64,000 nt of DNA from an uncultured Clostridia bacterium (GTDB lineage Bacteria > Bacillota > Clostridia > Christensenellales > UBA1242): assembly GCA_947625515.1 (NCBI GenBank), contig CANQOO010000001.1, forward strand, positions 186,001 to 250,000, read 5' to 3'. This document shows positions 1-8,433 of this stretch, in pieces. A model generated the notes under the pieces. It was not told the origin of the DNA, did not search any database, and was given only the letters and a program-made list of their open reading frames with translations. Position 1 is the first letter of the stretch. Each line of letters begins with the position of its first letter. The translations under genes were made by a program, and so were the position numbers.

Positions 1-1233
1 GCAAATTCCATTCCGCTTGGGCTTGACCTTGCGGGAGGTATTTCTGTTGTTTATGACTGCTCTTTGCCAGAGGGAAGGCAGCAGCAAGATTTGGACAAGG
101 CTATTGAGGCCACCAGACAACGTCTTGAAGACGTGATTGGGGAAGAATATTCTGAGGTAACCATTCAAAGGCAAGGGGCGACACGCCTTCGCATTGAGGT
201 GCCTTCCGTCACTGACAGCGAACAAATTTTCGCACTGATTGGTGAGCCAACCCCGCTTTATATGACTCTGACCGAAAATCAATACAACGCCGAAACGGAC
301 ATCGCAGGTGCAGACATTGACGACGTTTTTGTTTCTTATCAGAATGATGAATATGGCGTGACTGTCAGATTCAACTCGGATGGTGCCAAGAAGTTTGCTG
401 CCCTCACCGGCAGTGCCGCCAGTGGCAATCAAAAAATTTATGTCTATCTTGGCGATGTCAACGCCGACAACCTCTTCCAGGCACTGACTTGCGAAAGCCA
501 AATCATTGGCGGCAGCACATTCATTTCGGGTGGCTTTGACGACATTGATGCGGCAGAAGAATATGCTCTCAAAATCATGAGCGGAACTTTTAACGCCGAA
601 CTTGAACTGCTGGAAAGCTCTGTCATCTCCGCAACGCTCGGTGCCGACGCATTGAAATTCTGCCTCATTGGTGGCTTTGTTGGGCTTTTGCTTATCATGG
701 CAATCATGTGGTGGAGATATGGCGACTTCGGCTTGCTGGCGTCATTCGCTCTTGTAATCTACATGATTTTGATGATTTTCTTCTTGCAGGCAATTTCATT
801 TGTTCAGCTCACGCTGCCGGGACTTGCGGGCATTGTGCTTTCAATCGGAATGGCAGTGGACGGAACAGTCATCATCTTCGAACGTGTGCGGGAAGAATAT
901 CGTTCCGGCAAAAAAATTCCACTTTCTGTCAAGGGTGGCTTCAAACGTGCGTTCTGGCCAATCTTTGACAGCAACATCACCACAATCATCACCGCTGTTG
1001 TGCTTTACATTCTTGGCACGGCGTCCATTCAGGGCTTTGCAATCACACTTCTCATCGGCATTTTGCTGTCCATGTTCATGAACTTGGTGATTTTGAGGTT
1101 CTTCGTGAAGTGGTATTTGCCGTTTAACAGCGTCAAGGGCAAAAACTTGCACCTGCCAAAACAGGAAAGACAGGCCAAGGATGTTGCTCACGAGAACGTG
1201 GTTGAAGGGGGACTTGCAAATGAACAAATATAA
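1..1233 (+). CDS. secD: Protein translocase subunit SecD (5'-truncated by the window edge)
   Basis: Frame 1 is open from base 1 (ANSIPLGLDLAGGISVVYDC...). SecD-type GLDLAGG motif, C-terminal RND-like TM region (AGIVLSIGMAVDGTVIIFERVREE), followed by secF. Confidence 0.95.
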   Translation, partial: ANSIPLGLDLAGGISVVYDCSLPEGRQQQDLDKAIEATRQRLEDVIGEEYSEVTIQRQGATRLRIEVPSVTDSEQIFALIGEPTPLYMTLTENQYNAETDIAGADIDDVFVSYQNDEYGVTVRFNSDGAKKFAALTGSAASGNQKIYVYLGDVNADNLFQALTCESQIIGGSTFISGGFDDIDAAEEYALKIMSGTFNAELELLESSVISATLGADALKFCLIGGFVGLLLIMAIMWWRYGDFGLLASFALVIYMILMIFFLQAISFVQLTLPGLAGIVLSIGMAVDGTVIIFERVREEYRSGKKIPLSVKGGFKRAFWPIFDSNITTIITAVVLYILGTASIQGFAITLLIGILLSMFMNLVILRFFVKWYLPFNSVKGKNLHLPKQERQAKDVAHENVVEGGLANEQI

Positions 1234-2392
1234 GAAAAACAAAAGGTTTTCCCTTGACCAAGCCATCGAAAACTCTAAATTTGATTTTGTCAAAAATTTG
1301 AAGTGGTTTTTAATCGCACCACTTGCCATCATCCTGGTGGGTGTAATCTTGCTTAGCACAATTGGCTTCAACCTTGGCATCGACTTCACGGGCGGGTCCA
1401 ACATGACCATCTTCGTGGACGGCGAAGGCGAATTTTCTGAACAAATTTTCGATATCGACAAAGATTTGGGCAAAATTGAAGCAAAAGTCAACGCCGTCTT
1501 GAGCGACTTTGGACTGACCGTTTCCACCATTCAGAAAACCACAATCAACAGCACTGAACTTGGCATTTCGGAAGGGGATGCTGTGATTGTGAAATATCAA
1601 AACGACAACTCCCTCAAAACTGCCGAAATTGAGGCGACCAACGAAGAAATTCGCCTTGCACTTTTGCAGGAATTTGGCTTCGTGGCAGAAAAAAATCCGC
1701 AGAACCCACAGGATAAGTGGACGGTTGACGACCTCGAGGACTTGGAAAACGCCGGGCTTGTCACCAATGGTGGCGTCACAACAGCCAGTGCAAGTGCTGA
1801 ACTTATGATGAAATCGTTCATTGCTCTTTTGGTGGCGATTGTTTTGATTTTGATTTACATCGCATTCCGCTTTGAGCTGACCAGCGGACTTGCTGCCATT
1901 TTGGCACTGTTCCACGATGTGCTTGTCACCGCCTCTGTGATGCTCATTTGCCGAATTCAAATCAATGTGGCATTCATTGCTGCACTCATCACCATTTTGG
2001 GCTACTCCATCAACAACACAATCATCATCTTTGACCGCATGCGTGACGACCTGAAGATGGCTCGTAACACCAACGCCAAAGTGGACAACAACCTTGTGGC
2101 AAATCGGGCGGTTAAGGACACCATGATGCGAAGCGTGCTGACAATGGCCACAACTTTTGTTATGATTTTCTTCATCACTGTCATCGGCGTGCCGGACATC
2201 CGAGAGTTTGCTTTCCCAATCATGGTCGGCATCTTGGCGGGATTCTATTCCTCCGTGTTCCTCACACCGGGCTTGTGGGCAATCGCATATAGGCCAAGAA
2301 AGCGTAAAAAGAAATCAACCCCATCCACTATCAATGGCAAACAAATCAATGAAGGCGTGGTGGTGGACCAGCGTCCAGAAGTGACTGAATAA
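1220..2392 (+). CDS. secF: Protein translocase subunit SecF
   Basis: GIDFTGGSNMTIF and LGYSINNTIIIFDRMRDDL motifs; overlaps the secD end; ATG at 1220 fits better than the ORF-track start. Confidence 0.94.
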   Translation: MNKYKKNKRFSLDQAIENSKFDFVKNLKWFLIAPLAIILVGVILLSTIGFNLGIDFTGGSNMTIFVDGEGEFSEQIFDIDKDLGKIEAKVNAVLSDFGLTVSTIQKTTINSTELGISEGDAVIVKYQNDNSLKTAEIEATNEEIRLALLQEFGFVAEKNPQNPQDKWTVDDLEDLENAGLVTNGGVTTASASAELMMKSFIALLVAIVLILIYIAFRFELTSGLAAILALFHDVLVTASVMLICRIQINVAFIAALITILGYSINNTIIIFDRMRDDLKMARNTNAKVDNNLVANRAVKDTMMRSVLTMATTFVMIFFITVIGVPDIREFAFPIMVGILAGFYSSVFLTPGLWAIAYRPRKRKKKSTPSTINGKQINEGVVVDQRPEVTE

Positions 2393-2464
2393 GAATTTTG
2401 CATGGAAGGAATTTCCTGCAAGATAAAATTTGCAGCAGAATGGACTTGCAGCATAAAGAATGTT

Positions 2465-2497
2465 AAAAAAATCGTCAGTGTTTTGACGATTTTTTTT
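2465..2497 (+). terminator. Rho-independent terminator downstream of secF
   Basis: aaaatcgtca-gtgttt-tgacgatttttttt stem followed by a T-run. Confidence 0.8.
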
Positions 2498-2610
2498 ATG
2501 AATTTTTATTTTTTTTGAAAAGGTTTTAAGTTGATTTTTCTATTATTTCCCTTATTTAAAGTTTGCTCATATTTGGCAGGATTTTGCTTCTGCAATATCC
2601 ACTTATAACC

Positions 2611-3579
2611 TCATTCTTTTTCCTTCGCAAGTGTTTTTAAATTGTTTGAAACATTTGAAGCTTTTGTGTCCTCAGAACCAGTCGAAATTTTTGCATTGCC
2701 ATAAATGTTTGCAAGTTCCGTTATGTCATCAAGATGTTTTTGTATGTATGCGGTTGAGGATTGTTTTGGTGGCTGAAAATGGAATTGCCCTTTTGATGGC
2801 TCGTAATAATAGCTTGACACAAGTTTGAGAAAATCGTTGTTGCCGGTCATGTCCATCAAGTTCAAAATTTCATCTACTGAGAAATATTCCTCACAGCCAT
2901 GGACAATGTTGAGTAGCAGTGCCAATCCTTTCGTGTTGCCGTGTATGGCTCGCACAACTTTTCGGCATGCTGACCCCACGCCAGCGGTGGTCAGATTGTC
3001 GCTGTCATGTGCGACTTCTCTCCTCGTCATTCCTTCGACAACAACCTTCCAAAAGATTTTGTTGTTTTTCTCTCCGGCACCATATTTTTTCAGAAAGTTT
3101 TGAAACTCTTTCCAAACAATGTTTTTAAGTGCAATTTCCTCTGGAGTGTTCAGTGTCTTGTAAATTTCGTCGTTTAATTGATAGTCCACCAGACCATTCT
3201 GCTGCTCGGCCAATTTTTGCTTGTTTTTCAATTCTTCAACAACAATATTGGCGATAAAGCCGCTGTAATCGACAAATCTATGACAGCATGCCGCTTCTTT
3301 CAAAGTCCTCTTTCTTGATGTGTATCGCATGTTTGCTTTCAGTTCACACAAAATTTGGCAGGCCTCCTGCAAAGCTTCGGCAAAATCTCCATGCAGAATG
3401 TGGCGTTCAAACGCCTCGGCCACCACGTCATATGCATAAAAGCAACTCAGCGTAAAAAGTTTTTCATATGCTTCTTGGTTGCCAGCGATTATCTGTTTTT
3501 GCAGTTTTATAAAAGTTTTTTTGTCCAGCATTTCACCGTTGGGGTTGTAATATTCTTTGATATATTTTTGATAATTCAT
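2611..3579 (-). CDS. Hypothetical protein with sigma-70-like segments (region-2-like N-terminus, helix-turn-helix-like EGMTRREVAHDSDNLTTAGVGSACRKVVRAIHG)
   Basis: Long ORF with a consensus promoter and RBS (GGAG) before ATG at 3579; similarity to sigma factors judged by eye only. Confidence 0.55.
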   Translation of the reverse strand: MNYQKYIKEYYNPNGEMLDKKTFIKLQKQIIAGNQEAYEKLFTLSCFYAYDVVAEAFERHILHGDFAEALQEACQILCELKANMRYTSRKRTLKEAACCHRFVDYSGFIANIVVEELKNKQKLAEQQNGLVDYQLNDEIYKTLNTPEEIALKNIVWKEFQNFLKKYGAGEKNNKIFWKVVVEGMTRREVAHDSDNLTTAGVGSACRKVVRAIHGNTKGLALLLNIVHGCEEYFSVDEILNLMDMTGNNDFLKLVSSYYYEPSKGQFHFQPPKQSSTAYIQKHLDDITELANIYGNAKISTGSEDTKASNVSNNLKTLAKEKE

Positions 3580-3598
3580 TTTTCGCTCCATTTGTTTT

Positions 3599-3627
3599 AT
3601 TATAGCTCTTTCTGGAGGGCTTGTCAA
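3599..3627 (-). promoter_or_regulatory. Consensus sigma-A type promoter (TTGACA-N17-TATAAT) for the sigma-like gene
   Basis: Reverse complement TTGACA AGCCCTCCAGAAAGAGC TATAAT. Confidence 0.75.
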
Positions 3628-3943
3628 GACCCAATTTTGATGTTTTTGTCATATTTTCTGGGCGGCGAAGTCGTTTTTCTTGCTGGGTGTGGGCAGGGGC
3701 GATTTTGTTGGGAGAAGATTTCTGTTTTGTGTCAGGTGGATGCGTTTTGTGTCAGGGTGATGTATTATGCGAAATGTGGAATGAGTTTGAAAAACTTTAC
3801 AAGAAGACAATTTGCATTTTGGGAGGATGTCGCTATGGTGGCTCAGAAACTGCTGATAAGAAAACGCCCATTCTGCTTCATCCGCTTTTCATTTGGTGTT
3901 TCGCATTGAAATGTTATATAATTGAAGCGTGAAAGGGGCTTTT

Positions 3944-5098
3944 ATGCAAAAAGCACAAAACAACATAATCAAGTTTGAGAGCAAATATCAGCCTGCCGAG
4001 TTTGACGCGTCCGGCTCTGACCTGAAAGATGGCGAGGTTATTAGGCTTTCTCAGCAGAAACTTTTCAAGAACGCTTCTTTGGTGGACATCGGGGCGGGAG
4101 TATCTGCGGTCGTGGATATTTTGGTTCAGGGCGACAAAATTGTCAAGATTGCCAAGAAAATTGCCTCAACTGCGGAAATGGAAGTCCACAATTTGGATGG
4201 CGACTTTGTGCTGCCAGCGATGTGGAACTTCTATGCCCATTTTGACAGCCTTGTCGGGACAATTCAGCCTGCCGAAGACAATGCAAAATTTCGCAGAATG
4301 TTTGCCGAGGCGTGCAAGATGAAAAATCTTCTGTGCGGAAACGTCAACACCTTTCCGGTGCCTGGCAAAGAGGTTTGCTTGCTGGAAAACATCCAAGATT
4401 TGGACGAGAAGGATTTGGAACGGCTCAGCGACGACGCCGCGAAACACAGAAAACGCGTGGTGCTGCATGTTGGGCTGACGCTGGATGAACTTGGCAGCGT
4501 GGAGAAAAAATTTGGCAAGCCGCTTGTGTCTGTTTTGGAGGACTTTGGCTTTCTGGATAGGCCGTTTGCACTTGTGGGAGGGAATTGCCTTGAAAAAGAC
4601 GATTTTCAGACGCTTGCTCAGTATGACGGCAGAGTTGTGATTTGCCCCATGGAGGATGCCCAACTTGGGAGAAGAACGCTGAACATTCAAATGCTGAAAA
4701 ATTTGGGAATTGAGGTCGTGCTTGGCTCTGGCAGTGCGATTGATGCGGACTTGTTTGAGGCAATGCGTCAGCTTCTAAGCACCCAAAGAGCCCTTTTTGA
4801 GGACGCCGCAGCCCTTTCGGAGGCAGATGTGCTGAAAATGGGCACATTCGGATATGAAACCCTCAAAGAGGGCATGCCAGCCGACTTTATTGTGCTGCTC
4901 AACAAGCCCACAATTTTTGAAAATCTGCTTTCATATCTTGTTTGGGACGGCTCCAAAAGCGGCTGCCTGTTTACGGTTAAGGACGGCAGCATAGTGCAGG
5001 CGGGAGGATATATCAACAACTATCGCCTCAATCTGAATTATTATGATGTGCTTGGCATCTTGAATGCCATGAAAAAAGGAGAAAAAAATGACAATTGA
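3944..5098 (+). CDS. Amidohydrolase-fold protein, MtaD/SahH-deaminase-like, predicted inactive
   Basis: Collinear with MtaD-type amidohydrolases (FGKPLVSVLEDFGFL, LKNLGIEVVLGSGSAIDADLFEAMR, EGMPADFIVL) but metal ligands replaced; RBS gaaagggg before ATG 3944. Confidence 0.7.
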   Translation: MQKAQNNIIKFESKYQPAEFDASGSDLKDGEVIRLSQQKLFKNASLVDIGAGVSAVVDILVQGDKIVKIAKKIASTAEMEVHNLDGDFVLPAMWNFYAHFDSLVGTIQPAEDNAKFRRMFAEACKMKNLLCGNVNTFPVPGKEVCLLENIQDLDEKDLERLSDDAAKHRKRVVLHVGLTLDELGSVEKKFGKPLVSVLEDFGFLDRPFALVGGNCLEKDDFQTLAQYDGRVVICPMEDAQLGRRTLNIQMLKNLGIEVVLGSGSAIDADLFEAMRQLLSTQRALFEDAAALSEADVLKMGTFGYETLKEGMPADFIVLLNKPTIFENLLSYLVWDGSKSGCLFTVKDGSIVQAGGYINNYRLNLNYYDVLGILNAMKKGEKNDN

Positions 5099-7244
5099 AG
5101 AAAGACTTTCCAGCGAATTTGGACTTCGCACGGATTACACGCAAAACATTATCAACCTGATTGATGAAGGAAACACCATTCCGTTCATCGCACGCTATCG
5201 AAAGGAAATGCACGGCAGTTGTGACGACCAAGTGCTGAGAAACTTTGCCGACAGACTTAAATATCTTCGCAATTTGGATGACGAAAAGGCAAAAGTGCAA
5301 AAAGTCATTACCGAACAGGGAAAGTGGACGGACGAACTCGCCGCGGCTCTTGAAAAAGCCCTGACACTCACTGAGGTGGAGGATATCTATCGTCCATACA
5401 AGCCAAAGCGTAAAACGCGTGCTTCCGTTGCAATCGCAAAGGGACTGGAACCTCTTGCGGACATCTTGCAGGCACAACAAGCGGGCGTTGACATCAGAGC
5501 GAAGGCAGAAAAATTCATCACCGAAGAAGTTCCAACCGTCGAGGACGCCATTGCGGGGGCAAAAGATATCATTGCCGAGCGAATTTCAGACAGTGCCGAC
5601 CTTAGAAAAGAGTTGCGAGAAATTTTGGCGACAAAATCTTTCATTGTTTGCACGCTGCTTGAAAACGAAAACAGCCCGACATATGAAACCTACTCTGGCT
5701 TCAAGCAAGAGGTGAAAAATCTGCCAAGCCACCGAATTTTGGCAATCAACCGCGGGGAGAAGGAAAAATGTTTGAAGGTGGAAATTCAAATTGACGAAAA
5801 ACTGACCATTCCTGTCATTGAAAAAGAGTTCAAGAAAAACTGCGAGCAGACCAACGCCTTGATGGACGAGGTCATTGCGGACGCATATGAAAGACTTTTG
5901 TTCCCATCGCTTGAACGCGAATGCCGCAACAATTTGACGGATGCGGCAAACGAGCAGGCCATAAAGATGTTTGAGGTGAATTTGAGGCCACTGCTTTTGG
6001 AAGCACCGCTGAAAAACAATGTCATCATGGGCTTTGACCCTGGCTATCACAACGGCTGCAAAATTGCCGTCATTGACCGCAACGGAGCCGTTTTGGACAC
6101 AACGGTTGTGTATCCAACTCCGCCAAGAAGCAAAACGGAAGAGGCTCTTGAAAAACTTAAAAACATGATTGACAAAAACAAGGTGGACATCATCGCAATC
6201 GGCAACGGCACCGCAAGCAAAGAAAGCGAAATTTTTGTTGCGGAACTTATCAAGCATTGCAATCATCCTGTCAGCTATGCTGTCGTTTCGGAAGCGGGTG
6301 CGTCCGTTTATTCTGCAAGCAAACTGGCTGCGGAGGAATTTCCGGAATATGATGTCAATTTGCGAAGTGCCGTGTCAATCGCACGCCGCCTTCAAGACCC
6401 GCTTGCGGAACTTATTAAGATTGACGTAAAATCCATTGGCGTGGGGCAATATCAGCACGACATGCCGCAAAATCGACTGACCGAAGTGCTGGAAGGCGTG
6501 GTGGAGGACTGTGTAAACAGCGTTGGCGTGGACTTGAACACCGCCAGCCCGAGCCTGCTGTCTTATGTTTCTGGGCTTAACATGGGCATTGCAAAAAATA
6601 TTGTGGAATTTAGAAGCAAGGTGAAGGGCTTCAAGTCACGTGAGCAACTCTTGTCAGTGCCAAAACTTGGGCCGAAGGCATACGAGCAGTGTGCTGGCTT
6701 CTTGCGTGTAGTTGGCGGCGAAAATGTGCTTGACAACACCGCTGTGCATCCAGAAAGTTATGACGGGGCAAGAAAACTTTTGCATCTCTTCAACCTCAGC
6801 GAGGAGGATGTGAAAAATGGCAACCTCATTTTGTTGCCAAAATTGGTGGAGGACAAAGGGCAGGCGAAAGTCGCCGAGGAGTGCGGCATTGGCGTGCCGA
6901 CCCTTGTGGACATTGAAACCGAACTTCTTAAACCTGGCCGTGACATCCGCGAAAGCATGCCAAAACCTGTGCTTAGAAGCGACGTCATCCATATGGAGGA
7001 CCTTAAAGAAGGCATGGTGTTCTCGGGCGTTGTGCGAAATGTTGTCGATTTTGGAGCGTTTGTGGACATCGGTGTGCATCAAGACGGGTTGGTGCATATC
7101 TCTCAACTTTCGGACAGTTTTGTGAAGCATCCAAGCGATGTCGTGAAAGTGGGGGATGTTGTTGACGTCAAAGTGACGGCAGTTGACCTTGCAAAGAAAA
7201 GAATCTCTTTGACCATGAAAGGCATTGAAAAGGAAGAAAAATGA
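5088..7244 (+). CDS. tex: Tex family RNA-binding transcription accessory protein
   Basis: Tex_N, YqgF-like (IMGFDPGYHNGCKIAVID), HhH (LNTASPSLLSYVSGL) and C-terminal S1 domain (GMVFSGVVRNVVDFGAFVDIGVHQDGLVHISQLS). Confidence 0.95.
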   Translation: MTIEERLSSEFGLRTDYTQNIINLIDEGNTIPFIARYRKEMHGSCDDQVLRNFADRLKYLRNLDDEKAKVQKVITEQGKWTDELAAALEKALTLTEVEDIYRPYKPKRKTRASVAIAKGLEPLADILQAQQAGVDIRAKAEKFITEEVPTVEDAIAGAKDIIAERISDSADLRKELREILATKSFIVCTLLENENSPTYETYSGFKQEVKNLPSHRILAINRGEKEKCLKVEIQIDEKLTIPVIEKEFKKNCEQTNALMDEVIADAYERLLFPSLERECRNNLTDAANEQAIKMFEVNLRPLLLEAPLKNNVIMGFDPGYHNGCKIAVIDRNGAVLDTTVVYPTPPRSKTEEALEKLKNMIDKNKVDIIAIGNGTASKESEIFVAELIKHCNHPVSYAVVSEAGASVYSASKLAAEEFPEYDVNLRSAVSIARRLQDPLAELIKIDVKSIGVGQYQHDMPQNRLTEVLEGVVEDCVNSVGVDLNTASPSLLSYVSGLNMGIAKNIVEFRSKVKGFKSREQLLSVPKLGPKAYEQCAGFLRVVGGENVLDNTAVHPESYDGARKLLHLFNLSEEDVKNGNLILLPKLVEDKGQAKVAEECGIGVPTLVDIETELLKPGRDIRESMPKPVLRSDVIHMEDLKEGMVFSGVVRNVVDFGAFVDIGVHQDGLVHISQLSDSFVKHPSDVVKVGDVVDVKVTAVDLAKKRISLTMKGIEKEEK

Positions 7245-7387
7245 ACAAAATTTGCCCAAAATGTGGCACAAGTGTGACGGAAATTTTGGAAACGGGTTTT
7301 GTCGGGTGCGAAAAGTGCTATGACATGCCTGAAATTAAGTCTGCCGTGGACAAAATGTTTGGCGGCAAACGCCATCCAAAAACTTAA
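7241..7387 (+). CDS. Minimal McsA-like zinc-finger protein (48 aa), not in the ORF track
   Basis: ATGA overlap with tex; MNKICPKCGTSVTEILETGFVGCEKCYDMPEIKSAVDKMFGGKRHPKT*; CxxC...GxxGCxxCY...GG...H pattern of a McsA zinc finger; directly upstream of mcsB. Confidence 0.8.
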   Translation: MNKICPKCGTSVTEILETGFVGCEKCYDMPEIKSAVDKMFGGKRHPKT

Positions 7388-7399
7388 AAAGGAGCATTC

Positions 7400-8410
7400 T
7401 TGAACGAAGAGTTTGAAAACATTGCAATTTCATCTCGAATAAGGCTGGCACGAAATGTCTCCGGCTTCAATTTCTTCACGAAATTGGACAGCGTGGACGA
7501 CGCAAATTACATCGTGTCATCCGTCTCTTCCGCTCTTTCCAAATTTGGGGACTTTGACATTTTTTCGCTTAAAAATTTGTCCCTTAACGAATGCAACGCA
7601 CTTTTGGAACGACATATCATCAGCAAGGAGTTGATTGAAAACAAAGATATTGCTGCCGTCGCACTTTCGGGCGACGAGCATTTCATTGTCATGCTGAATG
7701 AAGAGGACCACATTAGGGAACAATGCATTGTGAGTGGCTTCAACCTGTTTCGGGCTTATCGGGAAATTAAAGAGTTGGACGATGCACTTCTTCGCGAGGT
7801 GGATGTGGCTTACTCTTCCGATTTCGGCTTTCTCACTTCCAGCCCGGCTAACCTTGGCACCGGCATGCGAGCCAGCGTGATGCTTTTCCTGCCAGCACTT
7901 GAACGCACGGCGGACATTGACCTTGTCTTGAAAGACGCTCGCACGGAGGGGATAACCGCTCGCGGGCTTTATGGCGAAGGCACGGAAAATTTTGGATTTT
8001 ATCAAATTTCCAATCAAAATTCGCTTGGGCTTTCCGAGCAGCAAATTTTGGACAAGGTGTCGGAGAATGTTTTTTCCATTTGCCAGATGGAACTTTCGGC
8101 ACGCGAGGACTTGCTTGCAAGAGAGCATGAACAGTTGCTTGACGAAATTTTCCGGGCATTTGGGGTGCTGGAAAACTGCCACCTGCTTTCCGAAAAAGAG
8201 ATGATTGAAAAACTTTCCCTTCTCCGCTTTGGTCAGGCGTTGGGCTTTTTGCAAATTGCCGACCAAAAGGCGTTTGAAAAACTTTTTGTGGATGGTTGCA
8301 GTGCCAATTTGAAAGAACTTGAAAATTTTTCGCTTGCTGACAAGGAAAATCGTGTCAGGAGTGAGTATATAAATAGGAAAGTGAAAGAACTTGTCAAAAA
8401 AATGGGATAA
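7400..8410 (+). CDS. mcsB: McsB-type protein-arginine kinase (phosphagen kinase fold), Cys-to-Ser at the active-site position
   Basis: SSRIRLARN, MLNEEDHIREQ, LGTGMRASVMLFLPAL, RGLYGEGTENFGFYQISNQ motifs; TTG start; followed by clpC. Confidence 0.93.
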   Translation: MNEEFENIAISSRIRLARNVSGFNFFTKLDSVDDANYIVSSVSSALSKFGDFDIFSLKNLSLNECNALLERHIISKELIENKDIAAVALSGDEHFIVMLNEEDHIREQCIVSGFNLFRAYREIKELDDALLREVDVAYSSDFGFLTSSPANLGTGMRASVMLFLPALERTADIDLVLKDARTEGITARGLYGEGTENFGFYQISNQNSLGLSEQQILDKVSENVFSICQMELSAREDLLAREHEQLLDEIFRAFGVLENCHLLSEKEMIEKLSLLRFGQALGFLQIADQKAFEKLFVDGCSANLKELENFSLADKENRVRSEYINRKVKELVKKMG

Positions 8411-8433
8411 GTGGCGATTTTTGGAGGTGAAAA

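Noticed and set aside
841-1530. Long minus-strand ORF (229 aa) across the secD/secF junction
   Set aside because: Antisense to two clearly coding genes; no recognisable protein features. Treated as an antisense shadow ORF, as were 1310..1960, 5586..6266, 8914..9699, 47876..48646 and similar.
3355-3909. 184-aa plus-strand ORF
   Set aside because: Mostly antisense to the sigma-like gene and crosses its promoter; Phe/Cys-rich with no recognisable domain.
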